Under the pieces are notes generated by a model. The model ran no database searches. It saw only the letters and a list, made by a program, of their open reading frames with translations, and had not been told where the DNA came from. The translations under genes were made by a program, and so were the position numbers. Positions 35,932 through 48,314 of a stretch of DNA of 64,000 nt are shown one piece after another (positions within the stretch are counted from its first letter, which is position 1; every line of letters begins with the position of its first letter). The stretch is from Xestospongia bergquistia. Lineage: Eukaryota; Porifera; Demospongiae; Haplosclerida; Petrosiidae. Location: positions 7,684,821 through 7,748,820 of the forward strand of contig OZ014417.1 of assembly GCA_963965975.1 (NCBI GenBank), read 5' to 3'.

Positions 35932-38649
35932 GTATATATGTATGTATTAGTTGACAATACAATGTAAATATTAGTGATTAATTGTTGTTTATAGGTAGAG
36001 TATGATCTGGTTAATTCTGGTGAAGATGATCTCAAACTTTTAAATGTTGATAGAATAGAGCAGAGTGCTGTTCCAACGGCTGCTACCTGGTATCCTCAAC
36101 TCACTAAGGAGTCCTTTCTACTAATAACTAATGACCAAGTACTATCATCATTACATCATAGAGGAATATTTACTTAATACACATTATCTTTAATTCAGTA
36201 CAAAATGAAGCTATATAATGCCTCTACTAAAATGTGTCGGAAAACCCTTCTTGGACCTACTTTCGGCAGCCCCTTGAGAAGGTCACACACACACACTTTA
36301 TCATGCACCACTTATTCATCAATGTGTCCCCTTTTTTAGGTTGTCAGTGCTTCCTGCTCCTATACATTACTCTGAGGGTGGTGAAGAAATAAGGCGATAC
36401 TTAGCTTACATTACAACTGATAAAGTACAAAAAAAAACAAGAACTATACATTACACATGTACACTTACATGTACATTTATATGTACATTTACATGTAGGT
36501 TGGTCTTTTACTTTTGCCCCATGATGGTAATCCTCATAATGCAACTTGTCTTACTGCCCATCCTGGACTGGTATGTATCCATTTGAATTCATGTATCATC
36601 CGTCTATTCATCTATAGGTGAGCGATATGGCAGTAGCACACAATGGGCAGTATATTTTCACAGCTGGTGATGAAGACTGTACAGTCAACCAATGGTCTAT
36701 TAACACAGAGTAAAGCAGTACATTATCACTTCAATAATATTTATATGTTATAATTATCTAGTGCTCTTGAAGCTATATCTCAACTTGGTGGTCGAGATTT
36801 GGAGCCATTTTACTCTCTCATTGAAGGAGGTAGAGAGGGTCCATTTTTCGCTGAATTAGAAGAATTCTTTTACTATGCACAAATCAGAAAGTAAGTCAAC
36901 CTGTTTTTTAAACCAGTTTGACCTGTTTTTGTGATATAGTCAAGGTCCTAATTCTATGAACCAACGAGATATCTCAATTACTATACCAATTGACCAGATA
37001 CCATTTGTAATGAGAGCTATTGGCTACTATCCCTCAGAACAAGAGGTAAGCATATCACTGTAAGTCACGTGATGGTCATGTGATAATACTAGTAGCTTAG
37101 GATCATCAAATACTAATGTGTCTGTATTCTGTACTACATTATAATTAATGTTGTAATAGTAATGGATTTGTATTTTAGTTATTGTTATTAAGATAATAAA
37201 TTTACTACATGCTAAATATTCAAGTAATCCTTGTTATTTTTGATTAATACTTCTCTTTACTGTTTATACATTTGAATGATTAATTGATCTCATTGTGTGA
37301 AATGTTGAAATGAAATACCTATAATTCACAACTCCTTTTGTGCAATTTTAGTGTTTGTTATCAATTGTAAATCAATAGCTGGTTAATTGTAGTTATAGTT
37401 TGTTATTGTTAACAATAATGATTTGGTCATTACAAAAATACTTTTAGTTTAGTTATTGTTAAACAATTACAACACTAATTGTAATCATGTGACAATCATA
37501 TGATATTGTCTTTGTTTTAGATTGAAGATATGCTCAATGAGGTCAAGTTTAGTCAATATGTTGATACTGGTTGCTATGTGACCGCTATTGACTTGAGCTG
37601 TTTTATTAAATGTGAGTTCAATACACTGTTAAAATCTAATGTCTTTTTTACCATTTATATCATGTATATGTACATCATTGTTGTATAACAAATTTGGTAA
37701 TTTCCTTTAAGTTTAATGTGTCCAGGTGTGTTCTGTGTGTTGTATATCATCCAGACATCTATAATGTAATGTACATTAGTATCTTTCAAAAGCTCTATTT
37801 GAGTTTATATGAATAGATGTCTGGCAAAAGACAGGATTGGGTGGTGAAGGTGTTATGTGTGTGTGATTGCTAGCTGTGATATATTCATCTCTATTCTCTA
37901 TGGGTTTTGGTTAGGTGTAATTTGAGAGTGGTTAATGTGATTGCATGAGGTAAATGTAGTGTTATTTCTGTCAAAATGATGTGACACAACTAGACTAGGT
38001 CGTATTTCATTGATAAGGGAATATAAACTCACCCTCTTTCTCTTTGTTTATCTTTTTAGTATACATCAATCATAGACCTGTCTTCGGTCTTTCTCCTTCG
38101 GATTTAGAACACGCTTTCAAAATCCTTGGCACAAGATCATCCAAACAGTTACAATGGTCTGTTGACAGGTCAAAATTGTTTCAGTTGCTACAAGAGAGAG
38201 GTAAACTATGAATATCGTTAAATTATACACTCTATAAATATTACTATAATGTTGTTTATAAGCATTGTCTAACGAAAAGGGATATGCTGTCTATTAATGG
38301 GTGTGTCATGGAGATTTAAATTTTAAATGTTAAAACAACAATGAAGGGTGGCATTGACATTGGATCCTAACCTAATTCTTACATGTAAATATACATATAT
38401 ATATGTATATGTAAAATTAATGTTCTAATGACACAAGATGTATTTTAACCCTTTTGTTCAACGCATGTAGGTGAACATGTGACAGAGAAAGAATTAATTG
38501 AACACTTAATGACTCTAATTGGTGGCTGTGCTAATCCTGAACACGAAGGTGACTATACTGAGAGTCCAGCGTCACTCTTACCCAACATACCAGATCAGAT
38601 TACTGCAGTACAATTTGCCGAAAAACTTCTTGGACTAGCTACATCTTGA
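31486..38649 (+). CDS. CFAP251: CFAP251 (WDR66), ciliary WD-repeat protein
   Basis: Subunit of the calmodulin/spoke-associated complex at the base of axonemal radial spoke 3, needed for ciliary motility. Exon 1 (31486-32478) is Glu/Lys/Thr-rich with twelve 11-residue repeats. The WD region opens with [18 protein letters not shown] (32551) and continues through roughly two dozen small exons: [71 protein letters not shown]-type blades, [29 protein letters not shown]. The C-terminus has the CFAP251 EF-hand-like module: [51 protein letters not shown], very close to vertebrate WDR66. Stop at 38647-38649. Some small exons and their borders are approximate. Confidence 0.93.
31816..32235 (+). repeat. 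33-bp coding repeat ([11 protein letters not shown]) in CFAP251
   Basis: Twelve full and one partial copy of an 11-aa unit, variants at positions 1, 5, 6 and 9. As the unit is a multiple of three, a second forward frame also stays open through the array. Confidence 0.95.
32637..32692. repeat. intron-filling inverted repeat in CFAP251
   Basis: The 75-nt intron 32620-32694 contains AATCACATGACAATCACATG and, inverted, AATTATGTCATGTGAT, enough to fold most of the intron on itself. Confidence 0.7.
35449..35545 (-). pseudogene. 5S rRNA-like relic or 5S-derived SINE head
   Basis: Read on the minus strand, it contains TGAAGCTAAGCAACACTGAG and GATGATGGGAGACTGC, matching the internal promoter region (GGAAGCTAAGCAGGGTC) and the TTGGATGGGAGACCGC segment of 5S rRNA in the right order and roughly the right spacing. 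The start (GCAGTTGGGCGTGGTGG) is only loosely like the 5S 5' end. Too diverged to be a working 5S gene; located in a CFAP251 intron. Confidence 0.6.
35896..35945. repeat. (TA)n/(TGTA)n microsatellite
   Basis: TATATA passing into GTATGTATGTATG in a CFAP251 intron. Confidence 0.8.
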
Positions 38650-38885
38650 AACTCTACTAGCATGAAAAAACATGTTGTATTTTACTTAATTATAACAGTT
38701 TATTTGATTGTTTATTAGAGTACTGTTGTCCTATCAACATCCGAATCCCGCGCAAGTAACGCAAACAGCTGATAAAATCGAACTGCGCATGCGTAACATT
38801 ATTCGCGGCATTACTTAGTGGCGGGTCGTCTTCTATTAGTATAGCTCTCTCTCGTCTTCTCAGTCTTATAGCAGCCCTATACAAG
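38650..38885. promoter_or_regulatory. promoter region of F-box gene with NRF-1-like site
   Basis: Between the CFAP251 stop and the F-box start. TGCGCATGCG at 38784-38793 matches the NRF-1 core and sits in a local CpG-bearing stretch (GGCGGGTCG follows at about 38820). Function inferred. Confidence 0.55.
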
Positions 38886-40463
38886 ATGATGTGCACTGCA
38901 GCAGTTTGCTCCGTCTCCTCCTCGACCCATATGGCCGAGTTTGATGGCGAAGAAGAGAGTCCATTCACTTACAGACGGACACCTTTCTGTCATTCGACAC
39001 CGTCTAGTAGAAAATGGAGGCCTGTTGGATATTCTAACGAAGTTGCTAACCTTTTTTTACAACTCTCTCCTCTTAGTGACAGCCTAAACAGGCTTCCTAG
39101 CATGCTCACAACGCCCCTCAGTCCATCAAATATACTAAACTCGTCACTACCTGTGTTCGATTTGATAAGTAATCTTCCAATTGAACTCTCATTGTTCATA
39201 TTCTCGTATCTCTCCCCTGAAGAGCTCTGTCTGTAAGTATTTATAAGTGATTGAGAGAATATAGAGATTGTATTTGTAAAGAGGTGTGGACAGGTTATTG
39301 CCATTGCCCATCTTGCTTGTTAACAATCATAACATACCCTATGAGTACAAACTCATCTCTGCAAGTACTTTTCCTTCATTGCATTGAAGATAATGTAGTA
39401 TAGCGTTAATATATTGTGAGCTTGATCAGATAGTGAGATATTTAGGTTCTATCTTTTGAGTATTCTAATAAAGAGCATATTATATTTAAAGAAACTTTGT
39501 TATGGAAGTTTCTAGCGTATTGTCTGGATACTAGTTGATGCTGTTGAGTTATCGCAATAATACAAATACAGTTTGAGATAATGTGTTTAACAACAAAGCT
39601 AGTTACTTTATGTTGTTGATGTTATTATAAAAAAAATTTAAATAAAAATACAATATACATTTTGAATACGGCATGTGATAATAGCATTGTCAGTAGGACC
39701 CAGCTGTTGGAATGAACTTGTCAAGTTAGCACCTAGAGTTATAAATGACCTAAAAATATGTCTCATTCTTGTTATCTTCAGGATTTGTTTAGTTTGTAAA
39801 AAGTGGTACCAGCTGGCACAGGACAAATTGCTTCGTAAAAAGAGAGAATCATTTGTGATCAGCCAAAGATACAATTTTCAGCAGTGTAAGGTATGTGTCG
39901 CATGCTAGTCACATGATTACTTAATTCTATTACATAAGATTTTAAGTAGTATAAAGAGTTACATTAACAATTTAAAGTTTATCTTGTTCAGTTACATGTA
40001 TGTACATGTAAAAATGTATCAGCTAGAGTACAAAGGGTTAAAATAAGACTACCTCTCTTTTATTTTGCAGGAAAATTATCACAACCATTCATTTACTACC
40101 CCACAACGTGCACATTTAAGACGCTCGACCCTACCCGTTCTAAGCCCTTTAAACTTTGAAGATATCCCTCCTCAAATACATAACGATATACGTCCTAATA
40201 CACTTCCAGCTCCTCCTCCTTCTCCCTCCTATGATCATTTACGAACCCCAGGTCCGTCTTTCTCAAGCATGCTTGAGAGAGTGGAAAGACTGACAATCAA
40301 TTCAGATCCTGATATTCGAAGGTGTCTTTTTCCTGGTCTGGAATCTAGTTCCTCCAGTAATGCCAAAAAGTTTGCATCGCGACGTCTTGATCCCCATGTT
40401 AATCGTTCAGGAGAGTTACTAATAGGGAAGAGGTTAAACAAAGGCAGATTAAGACGACTATAA
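38886..40463 (+). CDS. F-box protein with C-terminal LRRL tail
   Basis: Three exons: 38886-39232, 39782-39890, 40071-40463; about 282 aa. The F-box spans the first junction: LISNLPIELSLFIFSYLSPE then ELCLICLVCKKWYQLAQDKL, the classic Skp1-binding fold. The N-terminus is Ser/Pro-rich; the C-terminal region holds RRSTLPVLSPLNFEDIPP and ends LNKGRLRRL. The LRRL end and the QDKLLRKKRE following the F-box recall Emi1/FBXO5, whose LRRL tail inhibits APC/C. However, the Cys-rich zinc-binding region of Emi1 is not seen, so the name is withheld. Start choice: first of two consecutive ATGs (MMCTAAV). Likely a substrate adaptor of an SCF ligase or an APC/C regulator. Confidence 0.75.
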
Positions 40464-41082
40464 CGCTAGAAATCTCCCTCCATGTATCATTACTATATTT
40501 TCTTGTCTTCTTGTGTCTGCTTGCTTAGGTCGAGTAGAAAAATTTAGTTTAAAAAAATATTCAGTTTGAAACAGTAGTTTTGCCGGCTTGCTTATCAAAA
40601 GTTCGCGAAAAATATTTATTTACTGCAAAAGATATATATATATATATTATATTGTTTTTTTTGTTTCACCTCAGCTTTGTTGTAAAATCCCATTTTTTTT
40701 CCTGGCACTGTTGATTATTATAAATTTTAGTTCACCAAATGTTTGCTACATGTAATGTCTTGTTCACATAACACAGTTCATAATATTGGGATTGTTAGTT
40801 AAATAATACTATCATAGTCAAAATATTAGAGTGAGGGCTGGAAACTCTAGTTATCATCTAATTAACACACCTCCTAGTTAGGAATGTAATCTATTATTAA
40901 TTTTAATTGCTCAGTTCAGAAATGAAGTATTATAATTATATAGAGTACTCTAATATCATCTGCTCTACTTTAGAATTTTTAGAATACTTTTAATATTAAA
41001 TCGAGTTAAAGATCTTGCATTATATTTATAAATTATATTGCAGATGAGTAAACAACACATTTTGTTAAATAGCCATTTCAAT
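40464..41082. other. convergent 3' intergenic region
   Basis: AT-rich 620 bp between the F-box gene (+) and the first SEC14-like gene (-). No gene recognised. Confidence 0.55.
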
Positions 41083-42356
41083 TTAATTATCTTCATTGTT
41101 TCCTGATGTTGGTGGCTCCAACTTTGTATGTTTTAACTCCATACCAAGATCTAAAACCACACCCTCTTCATTAATTTCTGTTAAGACATCGTTTCCTGAT
41201 GCTGGTGGCTCCAAGCTTGTATGTTTTAATTCCATACCAAGATCTAAAACCACACCCTCTTCATTAATTTCTGTTAAGACATCCAAACAATCAAGAAAAT
41301 CTTCAGAATGAACATTGTCGTGAGAGAGGTCTGATGGAGGTAAGACCTCTATAGAGTACATGACCTCTTTAGATCTTGTCCAACTATATGTATTATCAAA
41401 TTGTACAACATCTAGATAAACAAAGGGGTTAATAGTTAAATACATATCTTGTGATAACCTTACAAGTTCCAGTAGTAGTACAATGATAAAGACCACTCTC
41501 AGGAATGACATGAGAATTTCTTCTTCTTGTTGGTACCTATGTAAAAGACACAATGATTATAATATATTTTTATCTCAGTCTATTCAGTTACCACAGGATG
41601 CATATCATTAGTATGTTCTTCCTCGTCGTCATTAGATGTATCTGGTTTATAGAAAACACCAAATCCAATATCATAATTATTACTAGTGTATTCCCATCTA
41701 ATAGACTTAAATAATGAGGATAACCCTGTAATTATCCTTACTTAATTAATGATCCTTCTTTCTCAACATTAACTTCTAATTGATGTGATGATCTACGTCT
41801 CACAATAACTTGTTCCATATCTTCTTTCTTTGTCTCTGTTAGGTTTGTTAGATAATATCTTTCAGGTACATCTCCACCCCAGTTGATCTAATAGACAGAT
41901 TAGATGGTATTCTTTATAGTTAAATTATTACAGACTTACATAAGCTGTACATTGAGGATCAGGTTCACAACGAGTTCCACCATAAGCTTGAGGTAACTGA
42001 TCAGGAGATATGTACTTCTGTAACTCCTCCTGCCAATTATCTTGAAGAAGAATGTACTAAATAGTTTCAAAACTGTCGAAAGTCTATACCTCCCAAAACT
42101 ACTAATTTCTTTCTTGTATCTTCCTCTACAAAATGCTTCACAAGATTATAAGCAATTGGAAAGACACGTGGGGCTGTAGTGATGTCACACGACATGTATG
42201 TGATGATCATGTGATCAACATACCATTAATAATGTAAGCAGATTTTGTTCTCTCTGGATAATTGTTGCCAAATATTGCAAACAACTAATATGTCAAAAAA
42301 TATTTATTATAAATTTTAATAAGATAACAACATACCCGTCTAGCTAATTGGATACC

Positions 42357-42437
<81 letters not shown>

Positions 42438-43525
42438 TAAATACTATATCTATGGGATCTTACAAGGCCAGTAGAATTGTCTTCGATAGCTGAGATTCTC
42501 CATATTCAACACTGCTGTTATATTCTCAATATGGTGGCCTTTCTAAGAAATAGACGACCAGATTATATTTTAAAGTCTACATTAAAAAAATCATTTGAAA
42601 CCAACTTTAGCAGAGAATTCTTTTGCCACACGATCTGTTAGTTCACCATGATATATTTTATATTTGATAATATCTTCTTCCTTACAAGACCAATACAAAC
42701 CTAAAACTCAACCATGACATGTATACTAACATCATTATAATACCTTTAGTATCAATATTACCAAAGAAATCATAATACACAGGATGACCATCTCTGTCCT
42801 CACCAAAAAACCCTCCAGGAAAGTATTTCTGCAGTACCTACAATAAGATATACCACATACTATGAAACCATAAGATAGAAAAGTAAAGAAGTATTAATGC
42901 TAGAAGGAATGACTGCCTGGGATGAACTGTAACATGTATATATGTATGTACATATGTATGTATACTTACATTTCTAATTTACATTAAGATCATCTTCACT
43001 TACTAACTCACTTCAGGAGGTGTCCAATCAAAGATCTTATCAGCTTCCACCTCTTGTCTCCATTGTAAGTGCTATAGATAGGAAGTAATATAAGATTAGT
43101 TCTTACTGTATAAACTATTCCACATTAAAAAACTTACATTTCTAAGCATTTCCACAGCTGCATTCAGATTAAAATTCTTAGCTGAAACATTAATGAAATT
43201 AATGAATTTTACATTTATTGGTTTATACATAGATATAAGAGTAGATTGTATTTTCTATGCACAGACTAATGAATGTAAAATACTCTACTTTAATATTCTG
43301 TGGTCTGGGCAACACTCAACAATGTCTGTTTCTAATTTCAAAATTACCTCTCAACCATCGTAAGTAGTAATGATCATTGTCTTCTGGTTTGTTAGGGAAA
43401 TCTTCTACTGCTCTACGAAACTAAATAATATTTACATCACAGTTCAGTATTATTATAACAATATCTCTTACTCTCTGAAGAGTCTCCTCTTGAGAGGGAC
43501 TTAGATCGCCTACATATCCACTCAT
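41083..43525 (-). CDS. SEC14-like protein 1 of 7 (CRAL-TRIO + GOLD)
   Basis: Member of the SEC14L2/3/4 family: a cytosolic lipid-binding protein with an N-terminal CRAL-TRIO-N helix bundle, a CRAL-TRIO lipid pocket and a C-terminal GOLD domain. Start [18 protein letters not shown] (human SEC14L2: MSGRVGDLSPRQKEAL). Visible: [126 protein letters not shown] and GOLD strand [20 protein letters not shown]. About 15 small exons, the layout shared by all seven copies. This copy alone has a C-terminal tail with a 31-residue tandem duplication (VLTEINEEGVVLDLGMELKH). A 74-bp (CT)n tract (coding strand) abuts the acceptor at 42358. Ligand unknown. Confidence 0.92.
41098..41285 (-). repeat. 93-bp coding tandem duplication in SEC14-like 1
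   Basis: Two 93-bp units encode DVLTEINEEGVVLDLGMELK plus HT(S/K)LEPP(A/T)SGN; only a handful of base differences, so the duplication is young. Confidence 0.95.
42359..42432. repeat. (GA)n microsatellite at an acceptor, SEC14-like 1
   Basis: On the coding strand (CT)n followed by CTAG and the exon starting GTATCCAATTAGC. Confidence 0.9.
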
Positions 43526-44809
43526 CCTAAATAAATATGCGTCTCCGTTTACGTTAGTATACTGACCTTTATAGGACCACTTTTGACAGCCAAAATTGCC
43601 CCCCCCCCAGATCATGCCAAAAATGACCATCTTTGGCTGCAAAAGATGACCTACTAAATATTTTGTCAAATAGTTTGAAAAAAATGTTTATTGCAGTGAT
43701 AAAGTAATAATAATTCAAGTAGAAATAACAAACCAGTCATCAATAAATGTCTCTGGAGTAAGATTTATGGTAAACTATAATTTATTGTATTTAGTTTTAT
43801 TATGAGATATTAGTTAAATAGAGTGTTGAGATTATTTGGTAAAGATGTATAAAGAGTAGAAGAGGCATTACAAGATTTTATAGATCTTACATTCATTACA
43901 AGTGGAAGAAATGATCTGATTGCAAGTGGAACATTAAAAAGAGGGTAAACAATGGAACATTATATCATTGACAGTATAGCACTTCATCACAACAAAAGCA
44001 CTTTTAATTTTTGGTATAGGGAAGAATGTATTGATTGTAAAGATTGATCATGATCTGAATTATTGATGTAATATAATTGAATAGCTTGTGAATGATGTGA
44101 AATAGCACTAGACAACAATATAATAACAGAAAGTGTCTACAACAACTCTTCATCATCTTTTATAGTAATATCTTTTCCATTGTTATTAAAATCAGTTCCT
44201 TGTGATACTAGTATTCATACTGACCTGGTTTGATATTAACAACAACAGAAGATCTGTTGTGTATATATAGTAAATAGTGCTAAGATTCTTACAAGGACTT
44301 GGTTCCATGCTACAACCGTCATTATATAAACCATTATCATCTACAATGATGATTGGGGACTGAGTGAAATCTTCTCTATGACAGACTGAGGACCAGTTCT
44401 ACTGACAAGTAGTTTCCAAGTAGTTAAAATAGCTTTAAGATTTATAAAATTAAAAAAAAACGTATTGAGAATGTCTTAAACTAAAATAATCTTGCATTAT
44501 TCTGAATGTATTCAACAATATCATCACTAGAATAAAAAAAATTGTTAATAAGTCATGTCTAAATTTTTTGTTAGTAGGATAAAAATTTACTGATATTTCT
44601 TGTCTTAGGATAAAAATTGCTTGATAAATTTTATCCAATGAGATAAAAATAACAGATAATTAATTTTAGAACAATTTACAGTAGGACAGAAATTGAGAAA
44701 CAGGAAGTATGAGAAATAACAATGAATTAGATATGAATTATTAATAATTATTTACATTCAATTACACATGCAGAACAAAACATGACTAGTAAACATAATT
44801 TAAACAACA
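43526..44809. other. spacer between SEC14-like 1 and 2
   Basis: About 1.3 kb with no gene recognised. Near 43575-43650 is a short run with a C homopolymer and motifs GACCACTTTTGACAGC / TGCAAAAGATGACC, resembling sequences at 50826-50930 and 52965-53035. Confidence 0.5.
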
Positions 44810-45989
44810 TTAGATACTATCAGATGATGGCGGTTCTAATCCACCTGGCTCATTAAATGAGTGGGTGTGAATCTCATTGGTATTAGCTTTGAAATTGTCC
44901 GTCAATTCTTTCTCTTCTTTACATGAAGGAGTACATCCATCATCATGAGAGAGGTCTGACATTAGTTCTGGAGGTAAGACCTCTATAGAGTACATGACCT
45001 CTTTAGATCTTGTCCAACTATATGTATTATCAAATTGTACAACATCTAGAATACAAAGGGTTAATAATTAAAGACCTATCTTGTGATAACCTTACAAGTT
45101 CCAGTAGTAGTACAATGATAAAAACCACTCACAGGAATGACATGAGAATTTCTTCTTCTTGTTGGTACCTGTGTAGAAAATATAATGATTATAATATATT
45201 CTTTATTTCAGTCTATTCAGTTACCACAGGATGCATATCATTAGTATGTTTTTTCTCATCATCATCAGATGTATCTGGTTTATAGAAAACACCAAATCCA
45301 ATATCATAATTATTACTAGTGTATTCCCATCTAATAGATTTAAATAATGAGGATAACCCTGTAATTATCCTTACTTAATTAATGATCCTTCTTTCTCAAC
45401 ATTAACTTCAAATTGATGTGATGATCTACGTCTCACAATAACTCTTTCCATGTCTTCTTTCTTTGTCTCTGTTAGGTTTGTTAGATAATATCTTTCAGGT
45501 ACATCTCCACCCCAGTTGATCTAATAGATAGATTAGATGATCTTCTTTATAGTTAAATTATTACAGACTTACATAAGCTGTACATTGAGGATCAGGTTCA
45601 CAACAAGTTCCACCATAAGCTTGAGGTAACTGATCAGGAGATATGTACTTCTGTAACTCCTCCTGCCAATTATCTTGAAGAAGAATGTACTAAATAGTTT
45701 CAAAACTGTCAAAAGTCTATACCTCCTAAAACTATTAATTTCTTTCTTGTATCTTCCTCCATAAACTTGCTCACAAGATTATATCCAAATGTAAAGATGG
45801 GAGGAGCTGGGTAATGTGTCACATGTTATACATGTATGGTCATGTGATCATTATACCATTAATGATAAAAACATATTTTGTTCTCTCTGGATAGTTTTGA
45901 GCAAATATTTGCATTAACTTATTTTAAGTACAATTATTAAAAGTGTCATTAATAGAATGACAACTAACCTTCTTCACTGTTTGGATAGC

Positions 45990-46048
<59 letters not shown>

Positions 46049-47625
46049 AAATATCATAACTATTGGATCTTACAAGGCAAGTAGAATTGTCTTTGATAAC
46101 TGAGATTCTCCATATTCAACACTGCTGTTATAGTCTCAATATGTTGGCCTTTCTGATATGAAAATACATAAAACAAACAAGTGATATTTTTATACCAACA
46201 TTAGCAGAGAATTCATTCACAGTACGAGTAGTTATTTCACCTTGAGTTAAAACCTTAAATCTAATAATATCTTCTTCCTTACAAGATTTAAATAAACCTA
46301 TATTCATTCAATAAAGTAATCTACTTATTCACTTCAATACCTTTAAAATCTAAATTACCATAAAAATCATAATACACAGGATGACCATCTCTGTCCTCAC
46401 CAAAAAACCCTCCAGGGAAGTGCTTTTGTAGCACCTGAAATTCAAACAGTATACTACATAATGTTATATAATATAGGGTCCTAATTGCTATATAATATAG
46501 GGTCCTAACACCTATATAATGCAGGGAGGGTCCTAACTGCTATATAATATAGGGTCCTAGCTGCTATATAATATAGGGTCCTACTGCTATATAATATGGG
46601 TTGTAATAATATATTTTGAATGATAAGAACTTTCTAGATCATTTTGTCTTAAAAACAATTTGAAATCTATATAACTCTAGCTATAGTAATTTAGAGAATG
46701 AAACTATCTAACTTTAAAATAATAAGACAATCTTCATAATAATATTATATTGTGCAATGCTACAACTTGAATCAATGAACCAATAGGTGTGTAATGCAAC
46801 CTTAAAATTCTACTATAATACTATTACTCTATAAATTAAAGTGTACATTTAGTGCCATATATGGTATATACATGTATATTTAGATGTATTATGACGTTTA
46901 CTTTTGTTACAAACAATACATTGTGTTATGAACTTATGTAACTTTTAACAATAACAATATATCTATGTTTTTATTTTATATGTAATCACTGAAACTTGTG
47001 AAGTGTCCTATTGTCATACAATACAAAGTAGTTGTCCCAACTATAAACATTTCATTTAAATTATTGCTAATTATATTAATTATGTCGTCTGTTTATCTCT
47101 GGACATTATCTGTTTATCTCTAAAGAGTTGTTCGTTGTTTCAAAATTACCTCAGGAGGTGTCCAGTCAAAAATGTCATCAATTTTAAATTCTTCCCTCCA
47201 TTGTAAGTGCTATAAAAGATGAAGTAATATTAATATTAATAGCTTTTATAATTATATCCATAACAAACATGACAAAATATTGGTTTACTGAAATCATGTT
47301 ATGAAGGGGAAAAATTAAAAATGTATGTCTTGTGGACTTACATTTCTAAACATTTCCACAGCCTTGTCAAGATCAAACTTCCTTGCTGAAACATAATTGA
47401 AGAAAATTTTGAAATCATTAATATTCTAATATTCATGATTTACTAACCTCTCAACCATCGAAGATAGTAATGATCAGTGTCTTCTGGTTTGTTAGGGAAA
47501 TCTTCAACTGCTCTACGAAACTAAATAATATTTACATCACAGTTCAGTATTATTGTAACAATATCTCTTACTCTCTGAAGAGTTTCCTCTTGAGAGGGAC
47601 TTAGATCACCGACATATCCACTCAT
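44810..47625 (-). CDS. SEC14-like protein 2 of 7
   Basis: Same exon plan as its neighbours. Opens [18 protein letters not shown]; the CRAL-TRIO core shows [47 protein letters not shown] (the usual PRIFP is replaced by PPIFT) and [20 protein letters not shown]. The GOLD domain ends ...[20 protein letters not shown]. Its tail is distinct: CTPSCKEEKELTDNFKANTN then FNEPGGLEPPSSDSI, of which HSFN is shared with copy 7 and LEPP with copy 1. The copy is enlarged by a long intron (about 46440-47140) carrying a 24-bp tandem repeat. An acceptor (CT)n tract lies at 45993-46044. Confidence 0.9.
45993..46044. repeat. (GA)n microsatellite at an acceptor, SEC14-like 2
   Basis: Coding strand (CT)n then CTTACAG and the exon starting CTATCCAAAC; same intron as the tracts at 42359 and 61743. 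Confidence 0.9.
46462..46600. repeat. about 24-bp tandem repeat, 6 copies, SEC14-like 2 intron
   Basis: Units of the form CTATATAATATAGGGTCCTA with small length changes. Confidence 0.85.
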
Positions 47626-48314
47626 TGCATACGAGAGTGATAAAATTTCCGGAGATTTCCAAAGATTGTTGAGACCCCTCAGCATGAAATATTTCAAGCA
47701 AGATTTCCGAACAGTTATAATGATTTTTTCTTTCCCAAAAGTATTTTATTGCTGTAACAAGTATTCCAAAAACTGGTAGTGACCATTTCTTTCTATTTTG
47801 AAAGAAAAGTAACAAAATATTAATAGAAATTAAAAGATGATGTTAATTTTATTTTTATTGCATGTTTAATTAATCTTATTAACAATTAAAGTGGAATAGT
47901 CGTGGCAAAATTAGAAGTCGACTTACCATTTTTTTTCAATTTCTCATTTCCTCATTTTCTTGTGACCTACATCATATTTTTTACTTGGCATTGTCAGACC
48001 AGATCAACACAAATGACTTATTGAAAATAATCATATCAAAATATTGTGTAAGTTTATCTAATGGCAGAAATGTATAGTGACCATTTATTCTACAAGTTAA
48101 AGAATTAACAATTGACAATTGATTGTTTTAATAATAATTTTTTCTAAAGAACAATACAAATATTAAGTTACAAATCATGACTCTATTTACAAAAACAATA
48201 TAATAACTAAAATTGCCCACTTTACAATGATTTTAAATTTTTATACAATAAATAAATTAAAAATAAATAATCTTTTGATAGTAATTCTCAGTTCATATAA
48301 TTAAAAGAGTGGGT
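47626..48314. other. spacer between SEC14-like 2 and 3
   Basis: About 690 bp, AT-rich; no gene or repeat family recognised. It contains the promoter of SEC14-like 2 by position. Confidence 0.5.
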
